Shown one piece after another: positions 1-7,930 of a stretch of 36,346 nucleotides of DNA; within the stretch, counting starts at the first letter, position 1; each line of letters begins with the position of its first letter. The DNA is from Oscillospiraceae bacterium (GTDB lineage Bacteria; Bacillota; Clostridia; Oscillospirales; CAG-272). The notes under the pieces were generated by a model that was not told where the DNA came from, did no database searches, and saw only the letters and a program-made list of their open reading frames with translations. The position numbers and the translations under genes were made by a program. The DNA lies in assembly GCA_015063895.1 (NCBI GenBank), contig SVTG01000019.1, positions 1 to 36,346 on the forward strand, written 5' to 3'.

Positions 1-176
1 CATGCTCCACAAAGAACGCTATGCGTTCTTTAGAAAGAAACCAAAGGTTTCTTTCGCTCCCTGGAGGGAGCCTTTCACAAAACACATCCTGCCTCTACCC
101 CTTGTTTGCTTCTCCTCACCGGCAATAGCCTCTTTTGAACCACGCGAAGCGTGAGGCGACATATCGCGTGGTTTTC
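1..176. repeat. Hairpin-rich dispersed repeat, copy A (cut by window edge)
   Basis: The segment matches 7743-7920 almost base for base at both ends and has a diverged centre (roughly 80-140). It is a chain of short hairpins: AAAGAACGC/GCGTTCTTT, GAAAGAAACC/GGTTTCTTTC, GCTCCC/GGGAGC, a small GGC/GCC stem, and an outer ACCACGCG/CGCGTGGT stem at the right end. It lies directly beyond the terminator of the gene to its right, as copy B does. No protein is supported; the short open frames crossing it are by-products of the repeat. The left boundary is outside the window. Confidence 0.85.
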
Positions 177-182
177 TGTTAC

Positions 183-219
183 AAAAAAATCCGTGTGCAT
201 TTTCGCACACGGATTTTTT
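183..219 (-). terminator. Rho-independent terminator of the TIM-barrel gene
   Basis: A stem of ATCCGTGTGC paired with GCACACGGAT around a 6-nt loop is flanked by A and T tracts on both sides, so it reads as an intrinsic terminator on the minus strand just past the stop codon at 236. The symmetric tracts would let it work in both directions. Confidence 0.85.
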
Positions 220-235
220 ATCTCACGCGACGGTA

Positions 236-1069
236 TCAGTCGGGCACCTCAATATGCTTGATCTCCTCAAGCCAGCGGCGCAGCCATTTTTCGGAGGGGA
301 GCCCCACACCCATGACGGAGTTTGCCTCAATCATAATGCCGTCAATGCGCCCCTGCTTTAAGAGCGAGAGTGCATAATTACACTGAAACTCCATCATCTC
401 GTCACTCACGGGACGGCGGTTATAAAAATCGTACATATAAATGCCGAGCAGCACCTTTTTATCCCGATAGGTATTTTCAATTTTTTCAAAGCGCTCGGGG
501 AGCTTGGGAAGATCGTCGGAATTCCACGTCCAGAAGGAAAATCCGTCCACGTAGTCAAGGAGCCCCGGATACGGCTCCTCGTGCCAGTACCACGTGATAT
601 AGGTACCCAAGGGCTTTTTTGCGGCCGACAGCGTATTTTTCACGCCCTTGAGCATCTCCACGACCTCGGCCATTGCCTCGGCCTTATCCTCCCGCTGGCG
701 CACGGGCAAGGAAATATCGTCAAGGAAAACACCCGTGACGTTCGGGTATTGCTCTGCTAACTGCAAAACAAATTTTTCCTCGTTGCCTGCGCGGTAGCCG
801 CTGGAGCCGGCACACCCCCACAGCACGCGATCCATACGGTAAAAGCTTTCCATATAACCCAGTGCTTCCTTGGTGAAGGGGGCGGGCTCACCGTCACAGC
901 TGATCAAGAGCACGTTGGGGATATCCAGCATAAAAGCGCCCTCGGCAGGTGTGATGCGCGAGCGGAACCAGTACTGCGGATTTGTGCCGTGTGCACCGGG
1001 CTTGAGCCAAATGTCGTCCTGGTGGGGCTTGACGCCAAACATCCAAAGCTTATCTCTTACACTTGCCAT
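236..1069 (-). CDS. Conserved hypothetical protein, TIM-barrel/glycosidase-like
   Basis: The 277-residue product has no signal peptide or membrane segment, so it should be cytoplasmic. I do not recognise a named family. Alternating hydrophobic strands end in acidic or aromatic patches (VFLDDISLP, YITWYWHEEP, GFSFWTWNSDDLP, LLGIYMYDFYNRRP, GIMIEANSVMGVG). This is the pattern of a TIM-barrel hydrolase-like fold with W, D and E residues at strand ends. The ATG at 1069 is preferred over the in-frame ATG at 1084 because GGGGGAG lies 5 nt before it. The gene has its own promoter and direct repeats upstream and a terminator downstream, so it is probably monocistronic and regulated. A role in carbohydrate metabolism is only an inference. 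Confidence 0.75.
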   Translation of the reverse strand: MASVRDKLWMFGVKPHQDDIWLKPGAHGTNPQYWFRSRITPAEGAFMLDIPNVLLISCDGEPAPFTKEALGYMESFYRMDRVLWGCAGSSGYRAGNEEKFVLQLAEQYPNVTGVFLDDISLPVRQREDKAEAMAEVVEMLKGVKNTLSAAKKPLGTYITWYWHEEPYPGLLDYVDGFSFWTWNSDDLPKLPERFEKIENTYRDKKVLLGIYMYDFYNRRPVSDEMMEFQCNYALSLLKQGRIDGIMIEANSVMGVGLPSEKWLRRWLEEIKHIEVPD

Positions 1070-1097
1070 AAAAACTCCCCCCATAACGGTGTTTTTT

Positions 1098-1120
1098 GGC
1101 GCCGCGCGACGCGCGGCGCC
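1098..1120 (-). promoter_or_regulatory. GC-rich hairpin in the 5' UTR of the TIM-barrel gene
   Basis: GGCGCCGCGC pairs with GCGCGGCGCC around a 3-nt loop. It lies between the predicted transcription start (about 1131) and the ribosome binding site. On the minus strand it is followed by A residues rather than T residues, so it is not a terminator. It could stabilise the transcript or affect its translation. Confidence 0.6.
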
Positions 1121-1137
1121 TTACGTGAACTGCCTAC

Positions 1138-1167
1138 ATTATAGCATACGGCGCCGCGCATTGACAA
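1138..1167 (-). promoter_or_regulatory. Sigma-A promoter of the TIM-barrel gene
   Basis: On the minus strand TTGTCA (1162-1167) is followed by an 18-nt spacer and TATAAT (1138-1143). The perfect -10 with a slightly long spacer fits a promoter that benefits from an activator. Confidence 0.7.
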
Positions 1168-1201
1168 TATGATATCTTTCAAAAACAGTATGATATCTTT
1201 C
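1165..1201 (-). promoter_or_regulatory. Two direct repeats abutting the -35 box (putative activator site)
   Basis: CA(A/G)TATGATATCTTTC occurs at 1165-1180 and 1186-1201 (plus-strand reading), exactly 21 bp apart, which is two helical turns. The nearer copy touches the -35 hexamer. Tandem direct sites at this place are typical of AraC-family activators, but no regulator gene is present in the window, so the binding protein is unknown. Confidence 0.6.
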
Positions 1202-1217
1202 GCCGCCAAATCGGCTG

Positions 1218-1661
1218 TCAGTCAACCACAACGACACCGTTTTCCTTGACGGTCACCGTCATGCCCTCCTTGACGTAGGCCAGAAACTCCTCGCCAAGGC
1301 TGTCGACCACGGGCATTTTCACGCCCGTGAGCCACACGTCGGCTAAGATCACGCCTGCGGCAGCAAGCGAATCGATGGGGCCCGAAAACAGCATACAAGC
1401 GGGCTGGCGCTGCATGGCGCACGCGCAGTAAAGCACGAGTCCACCCGTGGTGGAGCCGATGGTCTGCGGCAGGCAAAGTGCCTTGCCCACCATCTGCTTG
1501 CCGTAAAGATCGGGGTTGTTCTGATCACCGCACGTGGCGTTCTTGTCGCCAAACTGCAGTGCCTTCTGGAAGGATGCGAGGGTATTCAGACCGCCGTGGG
1601 ATACCAATGCCGATGCCACGACCTCGCCGGGGGCCACTACTCTACCTTGAAACTCTTTCAT
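1218..1661 (-). CDS. Aconitase X small (swivel) subunit
   Basis: The 147-residue product matches the aconitase X swivel domain (DUF126/AcnX_swivel). Visible family features are the N-terminal VVAPGEVVASALVS strand region, the QTIGSTTGG segment and the central PIDSLAAAGVILADVW stretch. In two-subunit AcnX enzymes it completes the active site of the large subunit. Its ATG shares one base with the large-subunit stop codon (TGATG) and is preceded by GGGAGGG, so the two are translationally coupled in 1:1 fashion. The in-frame GTG three bases upstream is a poorer start. Bacterial AcnX proteins include cis-3-hydroxy-L-proline dehydratases and archaeal ones include mevalonate 5-phosphate dehydratase; the substrate here is not settled by sequence alone. 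Confidence 0.88.
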   Translation of the reverse strand: MKEFQGRVVAPGEVVASALVSHGGLNTLASFQKALQFGDKNATCGDQNNPDLYGKQMVGKALCLPQTIGSTTGGLVLYCACAMQRQPACMLFSGPIDSLAAAGVILADVWLTGVKMPVVDSLGEEFLAYVKEGMTVTVKENGVVVVD

Positions 1662-2938
1662 CACTGTTTCCCTCCCTTGGTGATCTGCACTAAGATCTCA
1701 TCGTCGGTGTAATAGCGCGCGGTGGTGTAGGTGCGCAGCTTGTTTGACGAGGTGATAACGGGCATCTTGCCGCAAAGCGGATTGTTCATATACATGAGCG
1801 GGCAAATATACGACAAAATAACACCTGTTTTCGCGAGGCGTGCGGCATAGGGCGTTTTTTCAAACGCGGCAATGACAGCAGGCGCCGAGGTGAAGACCGT
1901 GGGGATCACGACCTTCTTGTTCCCTGCCTCGGCCAGCGCCTTTTCCACGCGCTCGGTCCATGAAACGAGCTGCGCGAGGCTCATGTGCGGACAACCCATA
2001 AAGCAGAGCTTCGGGGTGGCATCGGGGTTCTTCCAAATGACGGGGTAGCTGTCGTACACGCGCTGCAGCTCGGCGTCGTCAATGACGTAGACCGTCGCAC
2101 CCTCGGCGATCAGCCCCTCACCCTCGGCCTTGGCCTCGGGCGTCAGATTTTCCACGTGGTAAAGACCTACGGCACCGTTTGATGCGGTCGCGGCGCCAAA
2201 ATCCTTTAAGTAAGCGCAGGCGTCATCGTCAAGTGTGTCACCAAGCCATTGGTCAAGCCCCTTGATATAGGGCACCGCCTCCATCACGCGCATACCGATT
2301 GCAGACCCCAAAAGCTGCGCCTCGGGCTTTTTGGTGGTCTTGATCTCCACCACGAAGGTGGCCTTGCGCCCCTCGTCCGTCAGGAGCCCGAACTCGGGCA
2401 CAAATCCCGCGATCGACCCCATGATATCAATAATGCCCGAATTGCGGTTGCAGCGCGCACCCAGCACAGAGTTGGCATATACCACGGCCGAGGATTCGGC
2501 AAAGGAAAGCACCTCGCCCATCTTGGGCTTGTTGCCGACCTCGTCAAGATAGCAGGCGCAGGTAAAGGCGTTGTCATTCATCAGCCCCAGGGCCTTCAGC
2601 TGCCCCTCGTAAAAATCCTGCTTGCTGTACATAAACTTGTTAAAGATCAGCTTTTGCAAAAAATTGGCGGGCACGTTTTTGTCAAGCGGGCGCGGATCTA
2701 CCGAGAACTGCTGCCCCGAGGTGATGCCCGCGTCGACCAGCTTTTGCATCAGGTCGAACACAGGCGTCATCATTTTCAGACCAAAGGACGTGACAAGATG
2801 GTTATATCGGCTCGTGACGGGCACCAAGCGCGTGGCACCAAAGAGCTCACCGTAGCGAATGACGGTCTCAAGCACCTTGGCCATCACCTCGCCGCGGCTG
2901 CCGTTTAATATTTGCTGCTGCTCATCAGTCAAAAACAT
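1661..2938 (-). CDS. Aconitase X catalytic (large) subunit
   Basis: The 425-residue product is a full-length AcnX large subunit (DUF521), a hydro-lyase with an iron-sulfur centre. Recognisable segments are the N-terminal TRLVPVTSRYNH region, GARCNRNSG (161-168), FMGCPHMSL (313-321) and SYICPLMYMNNP (376-387). Cysteines 163, 316 and 379 are candidate cluster ligands, and the C-terminal SNKLRTYTTARYY segment resembles the family's SAK..HY element. It is the middle gene of the operon, 15 bp after the flavoprotein gene and overlapping the small subunit. The enzyme should be cytosolic and sensitive to oxygen. A cis-3-hydroxyproline-type dehydratase is the closest bacterial precedent, but the pairing with an Old Yellow Enzyme may mean a different substrate. 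Confidence 0.88.
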   Translation of the reverse strand: MFLTDEQQQILNGSRGEVMAKVLETVIRYGELFGATRLVPVTSRYNHLVTSFGLKMMTPVFDLMQKLVDAGITSGQQFSVDPRPLDKNVPANFLQKLIFNKFMYSKQDFYEGQLKALGLMNDNAFTCACYLDEVGNKPKMGEVLSFAESSAVVYANSVLGARCNRNSGIIDIMGSIAGFVPEFGLLTDEGRKATFVVEIKTTKKPEAQLLGSAIGMRVMEAVPYIKGLDQWLGDTLDDDACAYLKDFGAATASNGAVGLYHVENLTPEAKAEGEGLIAEGATVYVIDDAELQRVYDSYPVIWKNPDATPKLCFMGCPHMSLAQLVSWTERVEKALAEAGNKKVVIPTVFTSAPAVIAAFEKTPYAARLAKTGVILSYICPLMYMNNPLCGKMPVITSSNKLRTYTTARYYTDDEILVQITKGGKQ

Positions 2939-2953
2939 AACAAATTCCCCCTT

Positions 2954-5026
2954 TTAAAGCTTCATGGCGACGTCCCAAGCGCCCCAGATCACGGTGCGCA
3001 GGTTGCCAACGGCACTTGCATCGCCAATGACGTGCACGTGCTTTTTCTTTTGTGCCACAGGTGCCGGCACGTAGCCGACCGAGAAGATCACGCTATCGGC
3101 CGCCAGCTTTTCCTCGCTGCCGTCCTTATGCTGGATCACAACGCCCTCAGCATCGATCGACGAAACGCCGCTTTCAAGATAAACAGGCACCTTGTTGGCG
3201 CTGAAGAAATCACGCAGGTAGCTGGAGTTGGCAAGGCACACGCCCTTTGCCACCACCAGGTCGTTTTGCATCTCAACGATCGTGGGGTTTTTGCCCTGCA
3301 GATACAGGTCGTATGCGATCTCACAGCCGGTAAGACCGCCGCCAACGACCACCACGCGCTCGCCCACGGGCTTCTCACCCAGCAAATACTCGGTGGCCTC
3401 AATGCCGCGCTCGGCGCCGGGCAGGCGGAGCTTGCGCGCCTTCGCGCCCGTTGCCACGATCACCTCGTCGGCGCCAAGGGCAGACACGTCGGTAATTTCG
3501 GTATTCAGGTGTACGGTAATGCCCTGCTGCTTTGCGATCTCGCGGCAGTACCACGCGATAAGCGCCTTATCCTTTTCCTTAAACGAGGGGGCGGCAGCTG
3601 CGACAAACACGCCGCCAAGCGCACCCGTTTTTTCATAAAGGTCAACGGTGTGACCGCGCTTGGCAAGCACCAGGGCGGCCTCCATACCGCCGATGCCGCC
3701 GCCGACAACGGCGATCTTCTTTTTCACCTTGGCGGGCACGATGGCATATTTATCGGACTGCATCACGCGCGGGTCAAGTGCGCAGCGTGCAATATGGCTG
3801 GCGTCGTAGATCGACTGCGCGTTTGCCACACCCTTGTAATGCGACATATTAAAGCAGGCGTTATGACAGCAGATGCAGGGGCGGATATCCTCCACGCGCC
3901 CCTCGATCAGCTTTGTGATCCATTGCTCGTCAGCGAGGAACTGGCGCGCAACGCCCATCGCGTCGATCTTGCCCTCTGCCACAGCCTTGGCCGCGACGTC
4001 AGGCTCCATACGCCCCGCGCAGACTACGGGAATATCTACAAACTGCTTGATATGCGCCACGTCCTCAAGATTGCAGTTTTGCGGCATATACATGGGCGGG
4101 TGCGACCAGTACCACGAATCGTACGTGCCGTTATCGGCATTGAGCATATCGTAGCCTGCGTCCTGCAAATACTTAGCGGCGCGCTCGCTCTCGGCCATAT
4201 CGCGGCCGACCTCAACAAACTCCTCACCCGGCACCGCACCCGAGCAGAAGCCCTTCATATACGAGCGCACGGAATAGCGCAGCGACACGGGATAGTCGGT
4301 GCCGCACCTGGCCTTGATGGCCTTGACGATATCGGTCGCAAAGCGGTAACGGTTTTCAAAGCTGCCACCGTAAGCGTCGGTACGCTTGTTGGTATAGGCA
4401 AAGGTAAACTGATCCAGCAGATACCCCTCGTGCACGGCGTGCACCTCAACGCCGTCAACGTCGGCCCATTTGAGGAGCTCGGCGGTTTTCGCAAAGGCAT
4501 CGACGATCGCCTCGATCTCCTTGACGGTCATTTCACGGCACGTGACCTTATCCGACCAGCGAGAGGGCAACAGGGAGGGGCTTGCCGACTGATAAGGAAT
4601 GTTGATGATGGGCTTGATCAGATCGCGCACCACGGGCATATTATGCAGCATGACCAGCGGCGTCGGGATCGCCCAGGAGCGCCCCATACCTGCCGTCAGC
4701 TGCACGAAAAGCTTGGCACCGTAGCTGTGGATCTCCTTCATAAATTCCTTTAGCTCTGCGAACATTTTTTTGTTTTTGTAGAGCCATTGACCCATAAACG
4801 TGCTCTTGATGGGGGCAATGCCGGGAATGATCAGACCGACGTTGTTTTTGGCCTTTTCAATAAAGAACTTGGCGGCCTCACGGTCAAAATGGTTGCCCGT
4901 GTGCTCCATCCAGCCAAACAGCGACGTACCGCCCATCGGGCACATCACGATGCGGTTTTTGATCTCCACGTTGCCGATCCTCCACGGGGTAAACAGCGCC
5001 CCGTATTGCTCGTTTGCTTGCATCAT
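2954..5026 (-). CDS. Old Yellow Enzyme-family FMN/4Fe-4S/FAD oxidoreductase (2,4-dienoyl-CoA reductase-like)
   Basis: The 690-residue product has the layout of 2,4-dienoyl-CoA reductase, BaiCD and trimethylamine dehydrogenase relatives. An FMN-binding TIM barrel spans about 8-370, with HAVHEGYLLDQF (196-207) and YGGSFENRYRF (219-229). A 4Fe-4S cysteine set follows at C384, C387, C391 and C415, then an FAD/NAD(P) unit with VVGGGIGGMEA (440-450) and a second dinucleotide fold VVVGGGLTGCE (559-569). The gap before the last cysteine (23 residues) is longer than in the E. coli enzyme. It should reduce an activated C=C or related bond with NAD(P)H. It is the first gene of the AcnX operon, with AAAGGAG 6 nt before its ATG. 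The substrate is unknown. Confidence 0.85.
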   Translation of the reverse strand: MMQANEQYGALFTPWRIGNVEIKNRIVMCPMGGTSLFGWMEHTGNHFDREAAKFFIEKAKNNVGLIIPGIAPIKSTFMGQWLYKNKKMFAELKEFMKEIHSYGAKLFVQLTAGMGRSWAIPTPLVMLHNMPVVRDLIKPIINIPYQSASPSLLPSRWSDKVTCREMTVKEIEAIVDAFAKTAELLKWADVDGVEVHAVHEGYLLDQFTFAYTNKRTDAYGGSFENRYRFATDIVKAIKARCGTDYPVSLRYSVRSYMKGFCSGAVPGEEFVEVGRDMAESERAAKYLQDAGYDMLNADNGTYDSWYWSHPPMYMPQNCNLEDVAHIKQFVDIPVVCAGRMEPDVAAKAVAEGKIDAMGVARQFLADEQWITKLIEGRVEDIRPCICCHNACFNMSHYKGVANAQSIYDASHIARCALDPRVMQSDKYAIVPAKVKKKIAVVGGGIGGMEAALVLAKRGHTVDLYEKTGALGGVFVAAAAPSFKEKDKALIAWYCREIAKQQGITVHLNTEITDVSALGADEVIVATGAKARKLRLPGAERGIEATEYLLGEKPVGERVVVVGGGLTGCEIAYDLYLQGKNPTIVEMQNDLVVAKGVCLANSSYLRDFFSANKVPVYLESGVSSIDAEGVVIQHKDGSEEKLAADSVIFSVGYVPAPVAQKKKHVHVIGDASAVGNLRTVIWGAWDVAMKL

Positions 5027-5043
5027 ATAAATCTCCTTTATAT

Positions 5044-5055
5044 GTAATATATTAC
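5044..5055. promoter_or_regulatory. 12-bp palindrome near the transcription start of the AcnX operon
   Basis: GTAATATATTAC is a perfect palindrome lying about 5-16 nt downstream of the predicted start of transcription, a common place for a repressor operator. The regulator is not in this window. Confidence 0.4.
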
Positions 5056-5066
5056 TTTACAATTCT

Positions 5067-5095
5067 ATTGTAGCACACCTTGCCCACACTTGCAA
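5067..5095 (-). promoter_or_regulatory. Sigma-A promoter of the OYE-AcnX operon
   Basis: TTGCAA (5090-5095) and TACAAT (5067-5072) on the minus strand are separated by exactly 17 nt. It sits 40-70 bp before the start codon of the flavoprotein gene. Confidence 0.75.
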
Positions 5096-5127
5096 GAGCG
5101 ATTTGTGCTTGTTTTGTATTTTTTGCA

Positions 5128-5161
5128 CAAAAAAGGGCGCGTGAGCCTGGCTCACGCGCCC
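5128..5161 (-). terminator. Rho-independent terminator of hppA
   Basis: GGGCGCGTGAGC (5135-5146) pairs perfectly with GCTCACGCGCCC (5150-5161) around a 3-nt loop and is followed on the minus strand by a run of T residues (5129-5134). It starts 6 nt beyond the hppA stop codon. Confidence 0.93.
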
Positions 5162-5167
5162 TTTTTA

Positions 5168-7141
5168 TTACATGAACAGGGGGGCAAATACAACTGCCAC
5201 AATGCTCATCAGCTTGATCAGGATATTGAGCGAAGGACCTGCGGTATCCTTCAAGGGGTCGCCAACGGTATCACCGATGACGCACGCCTTGTGTGCTTCG
5301 CTGCCCTTGCCGCCGTGGTGACCTTCCTCCACGTACTTCTTGGCGTTATCCCAGGCACCGCCCGAGTTTGCCATGCTGATGGCCTGCAAAATGCCCGTGA
5401 GCGTTGCACCCACCAAAAGACCTGCCAGCGCCTCCTTGCCGAGCAACAGCCCCACGGCAATGGGAGCGGCAATGGCGATCACACCGGGCAGGATCATTTC
5501 GCGAATGGCTGCCTTGGTGCTGATATCCACGCACTTGGCGTAATCGGGCTGCTCGGTGCCCGCCATAATGCCGGGGCGATTTCTGAACTGACCGCGCACC
5601 TCCTCGATCATATCGTTTGCGGCGCGCGACACCGAATTGATGGTGAGCGCCGAGAACAGATACGACAGCATACCGCCGATCAGCAGACCGCCCATTACGT
5701 AAGGGCTGGTAAGCGAGATCAGGCCGTTGATGCCGACGGCAGAGGTGTAAGAAGCAATGAGTGCGAGGGCCGTGAGGGCTGCGGAGCCGATCGAAAAGCC
5801 CTTGCCGATGGCGGCGGTGGTGTTACCGACGCTGTCAAGGTTATCGGTGATCTCACGCACCGACTCATCAAGGTCGCTCATCTGCGCGATGCCGCCTGCG
5901 TTATCCGCGATCGGGCCGTAGGCATCTACCGAAATGACCATACCGACCGTTGAGAGCATACCGAGGGCGGCAAGCACCACACCGGTTTCCCCTGCTACGA
6001 TATAAGAAACAATAATAGCTGCCACAATAACCAGAAGCGGCAGAGCCGTGCTGCGCAGGCCCGCTGCGTAGCCCGACAAAATGTTGGTGGCGCTGCCCGT
6101 GTTGCCTGCCTTGGCGATCTCCTTGACGGTCCTGTAGCCGGCAGAGGTATAGATCTCGGTCAGCTTACCGATCACAACGCCCGCGAGGATACCGCAAAGG
6201 ACACCTCCGAACACCTTCATATCCTTGATAAAGAGCAAGAGCGCCAGCACGATATTCAGCCCCGATGCCACGTACGTGCCGATATTCAGGGCAAGGGCGG
6301 CGTTCTTCGCGCGCATCAGACGCACGATCACGATACCGACAAGAGAAGCAAACAGGCCACCTGCCACCAAGAGCATCACGTGTGCCTGGCTGACTGCCCC
6401 GGGGGTCACCGCCACCAAGAGCATAGCGGCCACGATACAGCCAACGTAGCTTTCAAAGAGGTCAGCGCCCATGCCTGCCACGTCGCCTACGTTATCACCG
6501 ACGTTATCGGCAATGACGGCGGGGTTTTTGGGGTCGTCCTCGGGGATACCTGCCTCCACCTTGCCGACAAGGTCTGCGCCCACGTCAGCGGCCTTGGTAT
6601 AAATACCGCCGCCTACACGGCAGAACAGCGCGATCGAGCTGGCACCGAGCGAGAAGCCCGTGAGTACGTTGGTATTTTTCGTCAGAAGCGAGAGAAGCGC
6701 CACACCGAACGCACCGAGCGACACCACGAAGATGCCCATAACGGCGCCGCCCGAAAAGGCCACCTTAAAGGCGGCACCAAGACCCTTTTCGGCCTCGGTG
6801 GCGGTACGCACGTTGGAGATCACAGCGGTACGCATGCCAAGATACCCTGCCACGACCGAGAGCACGGCGCCCATGAGGAACGCGGCGGCAAGATCAAATC
6901 CAAGCCCCGGTACAAAGCCGAGCACTAAGAACATGACCAAGAGGAAGATGCCCAGCATTTCATATTGACGGTAAAGGTATGCCATGGCACCCTTTTTAAT
7001 ATAAGAAGAAATTTCACCCATACGGGCATTGGTGACGTTGACCTTTTTGATGCCAAGGATCAGCAGCACCGCCAACAAAACACCCAGAGCGCAAAGCCCC
7101 AGCACGCCGTAGTTGGCGTTCTTAATCAGGAAATCAAGCAT
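5168..7141 (-). CDS. hppA: Membrane-bound ion-pumping pyrophosphatase, K+-dependent type
   Basis: The 657-residue polytopic protein hydrolyses pyrophosphate and pumps H+ or Na+ out across the membrane. The diagnostic substrate-site motif [11 protein letters not shown] is at 186-196, followed by [20 protein letters not shown]; the C-terminal [17 protein letters not shown] is also intact. Position 443 is A and 446 is G within [10 protein letters not shown] (439-448). In this family these residues mark the K+-dependent class, in contrast to K and T in K+-independent pumps. Many K+-dependent members export Na+, but the pumped ion cannot be fixed from what I can see. The gene is monocistronic, with a consensus promoter, an AGAGAGG ribosome site and a strong terminator. 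It likely recovers energy from biosynthetic pyrophosphate in an anaerobe. Confidence 0.95.
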   Translation of the reverse strand: MLDFLIKNANYGVLGLCALGVLLAVLLILGIKKVNVTNARMGEISSYIKKGAMAYLYRQYEMLGIFLLVMFLVLGFVPGLGFDLAAAFLMGAVLSVVAGYLGMRTAVISNVRTATEAEKGLGAAFKVAFSGGAVMGIFVVSLGAFGVALLSLLTKNTNVLTGFSLGASSIALFCRVGGGIYTKAADVGADLVGKVEAGIPEDDPKNPAVIADNVGDNVGDVAGMGADLFESYVGCIVAAMLLVAVTPGAVSQAHVMLLVAGGLFASLVGIVIVRLMRAKNAALALNIGTYVASGLNIVLALLLFIKDMKVFGGVLCGILAGVVIGKLTEIYTSAGYRTVKEIAKAGNTGSATNILSGYAAGLRSTALPLLVIVAAIIVSYIVAGETGVVLAALGMLSTVGMVISVDAYGPIADNAGGIAQMSDLDESVREITDNLDSVGNTTAAIGKGFSIGSAALTALALIASYTSAVGINGLISLTSPYVMGGLLIGGMLSYLFSALTINSVSRAANDMIEEVRGQFRNRPGIMAGTEQPDYAKCVDISTKAAIREMILPGVIAIAAPIAVGLLLGKEALAGLLVGATLTGILQAISMANSGGAWDNAKKYVEEGHHGGKGSEAHKACVIGDTVGDPLKDTAGPSLNILIKLMSIVAVVFAPLFM

Positions 7142-7202
7142 TTTGAACCTCTCTTTTGCGTTTTTTCACAGTTTTGAGATTGTTTATTTTTTAACATACC
7201 CT

Positions 7203-7231
7203 ATTATAACGCATAACGCAAAATATGTCAA
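7203..7231 (-). promoter_or_regulatory. Consensus sigma-A promoter of hppA
   Basis: TTGACA (7226-7231), a 17-nt spacer and TATAAT (7203-7208) on the minus strand give a perfect vegetative promoter, implying high constitutive expression. The leader before the start codon is about 55 nt. Confidence 0.9.
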
Positions 7232-7585
7232 CACGTTTTCAGGGTTTTTGCAAGAATTTTCGGTCAAAATTTCAACTTTTTTCAAAAAATCACAAAAATG
7301 AAAAGAAAATCACCGGTAAATTGCGACCATATTCATAACAAACGCGCACATAATTATAAAAAAAGAAATATTTTTTAAATTTTGGCGTGCCAAAAGCGCG
7401 CAGGTGATGCAAGAAAAAGCAAAAAAACTTGCATTTTGCCCCCCCGTTTGGCTTTTGTCGCGCCAAAAAAGCGAGCGCTTAGCCGCACGGGAGCCGAACA
7501 CATAAGGTCCGACAGGATATATTTTCCGCAATACTTCATTGAGTTTTTCTTAAATATCTGTGTATTTCTCAAAAAACTCAACTTG
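7232..7585. other. Gene-free intergenic segment with inverted repeats
   Basis: I see no credible gene here. The segment holds a TTTGGC/GCCAAA palindrome at 7381-7394, a GCAAG/CTTGC pair near 7413-7436, a C run at 7440-7446, and TTGAGTTTTT (about 7540-7549) facing AAAAACTCAA (about 7571-7580). The short open frames across it lack ribosome sites and family features. It may be decayed or repeat-derived DNA. Confidence 0.5.
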
Positions 7586-7588
7586 GCT

Positions 7589-7920
7589 ACCCGTAAACGG
7601 GTTGCGTAAAAAGCCTTCCTCCGGGAGGAAGGGGGACCGCTTGCGGTGGAAGGAGCCCGCGAAAACTATAGTTCTCCCTCTCGCCTCATTTCAACTGCAT
7701 GATTGAGCGTGCGCGTGCTCCCTCAGTCTCGCGTTCGCTCGCCATGCTCCACAAAGAACGCTATGCGTTCTTTAGAAAGAAACCAAAGGTTTCTTTCGCT
7801 CCCTGGAGGGAGCCTTTGACACAAGGACATTCTGCCCTGACTTTTTATTTGTTTTCTGCTTATCGGCAATAGCCTTTATTGAACCACGCGAAGCGTGAGG
7901 CGACATATCGCGTGGTTTTC
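7589..7920. repeat. Hairpin-rich dispersed repeat, copy B (probably full length)
   Basis: Positions 7743-7920 match copy A at 1-176. Left of that the element continues with further small hairpins: ACCCGT/ACGGGT (7589-7602), CCTTCCTCC/GGAGGAAGG (7614-7632) and ACCGC/GCGGT (7636-7647). A CTCCCTCAG segment and a TCGCGTTCGC segment come next. The whole is a string of seven or so short stems without coding capacity. The right end, at ACCACGCG/CGCGTGGT, lies 10 nt from the terminator of the polysaccharide operon, mirroring copy A. The left limit is my estimate from the first hairpin. Confidence 0.75.
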
Positions 7921-7930
7921 GTTATATAAG

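Noticed and set aside
1-235. Open frames at 19-210 (minus) and 135-377 (plus)
   Set aside because: Both run through the hairpin repeat and the terminator and have no ribosome site.
1098-1120. GC-rich hairpin before the TIM-barrel gene read as a terminator of the AcnX operon
   Set aside because: It lies downstream of a clear promoter and is followed by A residues, not T residues, on the transcribed strand.
2912-4753. Long plus-strand open frame opposite the OYE gene (likewise 22414-23871, 30508-32544 and 32427-34226)
   Set aside because: They are antisense shadows of well-supported minus-strand genes in GC-rich DNA. They are rich in His, Arg and Gly without recognisable domains and lack ribosome sites.
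7310-7581. Two short minus-strand frames upstream of hppA that might be small proteins
   Set aside because: No ribosome binding site, no conserved pattern, and they cross inverted repeats and a C run; both look like chance frames.
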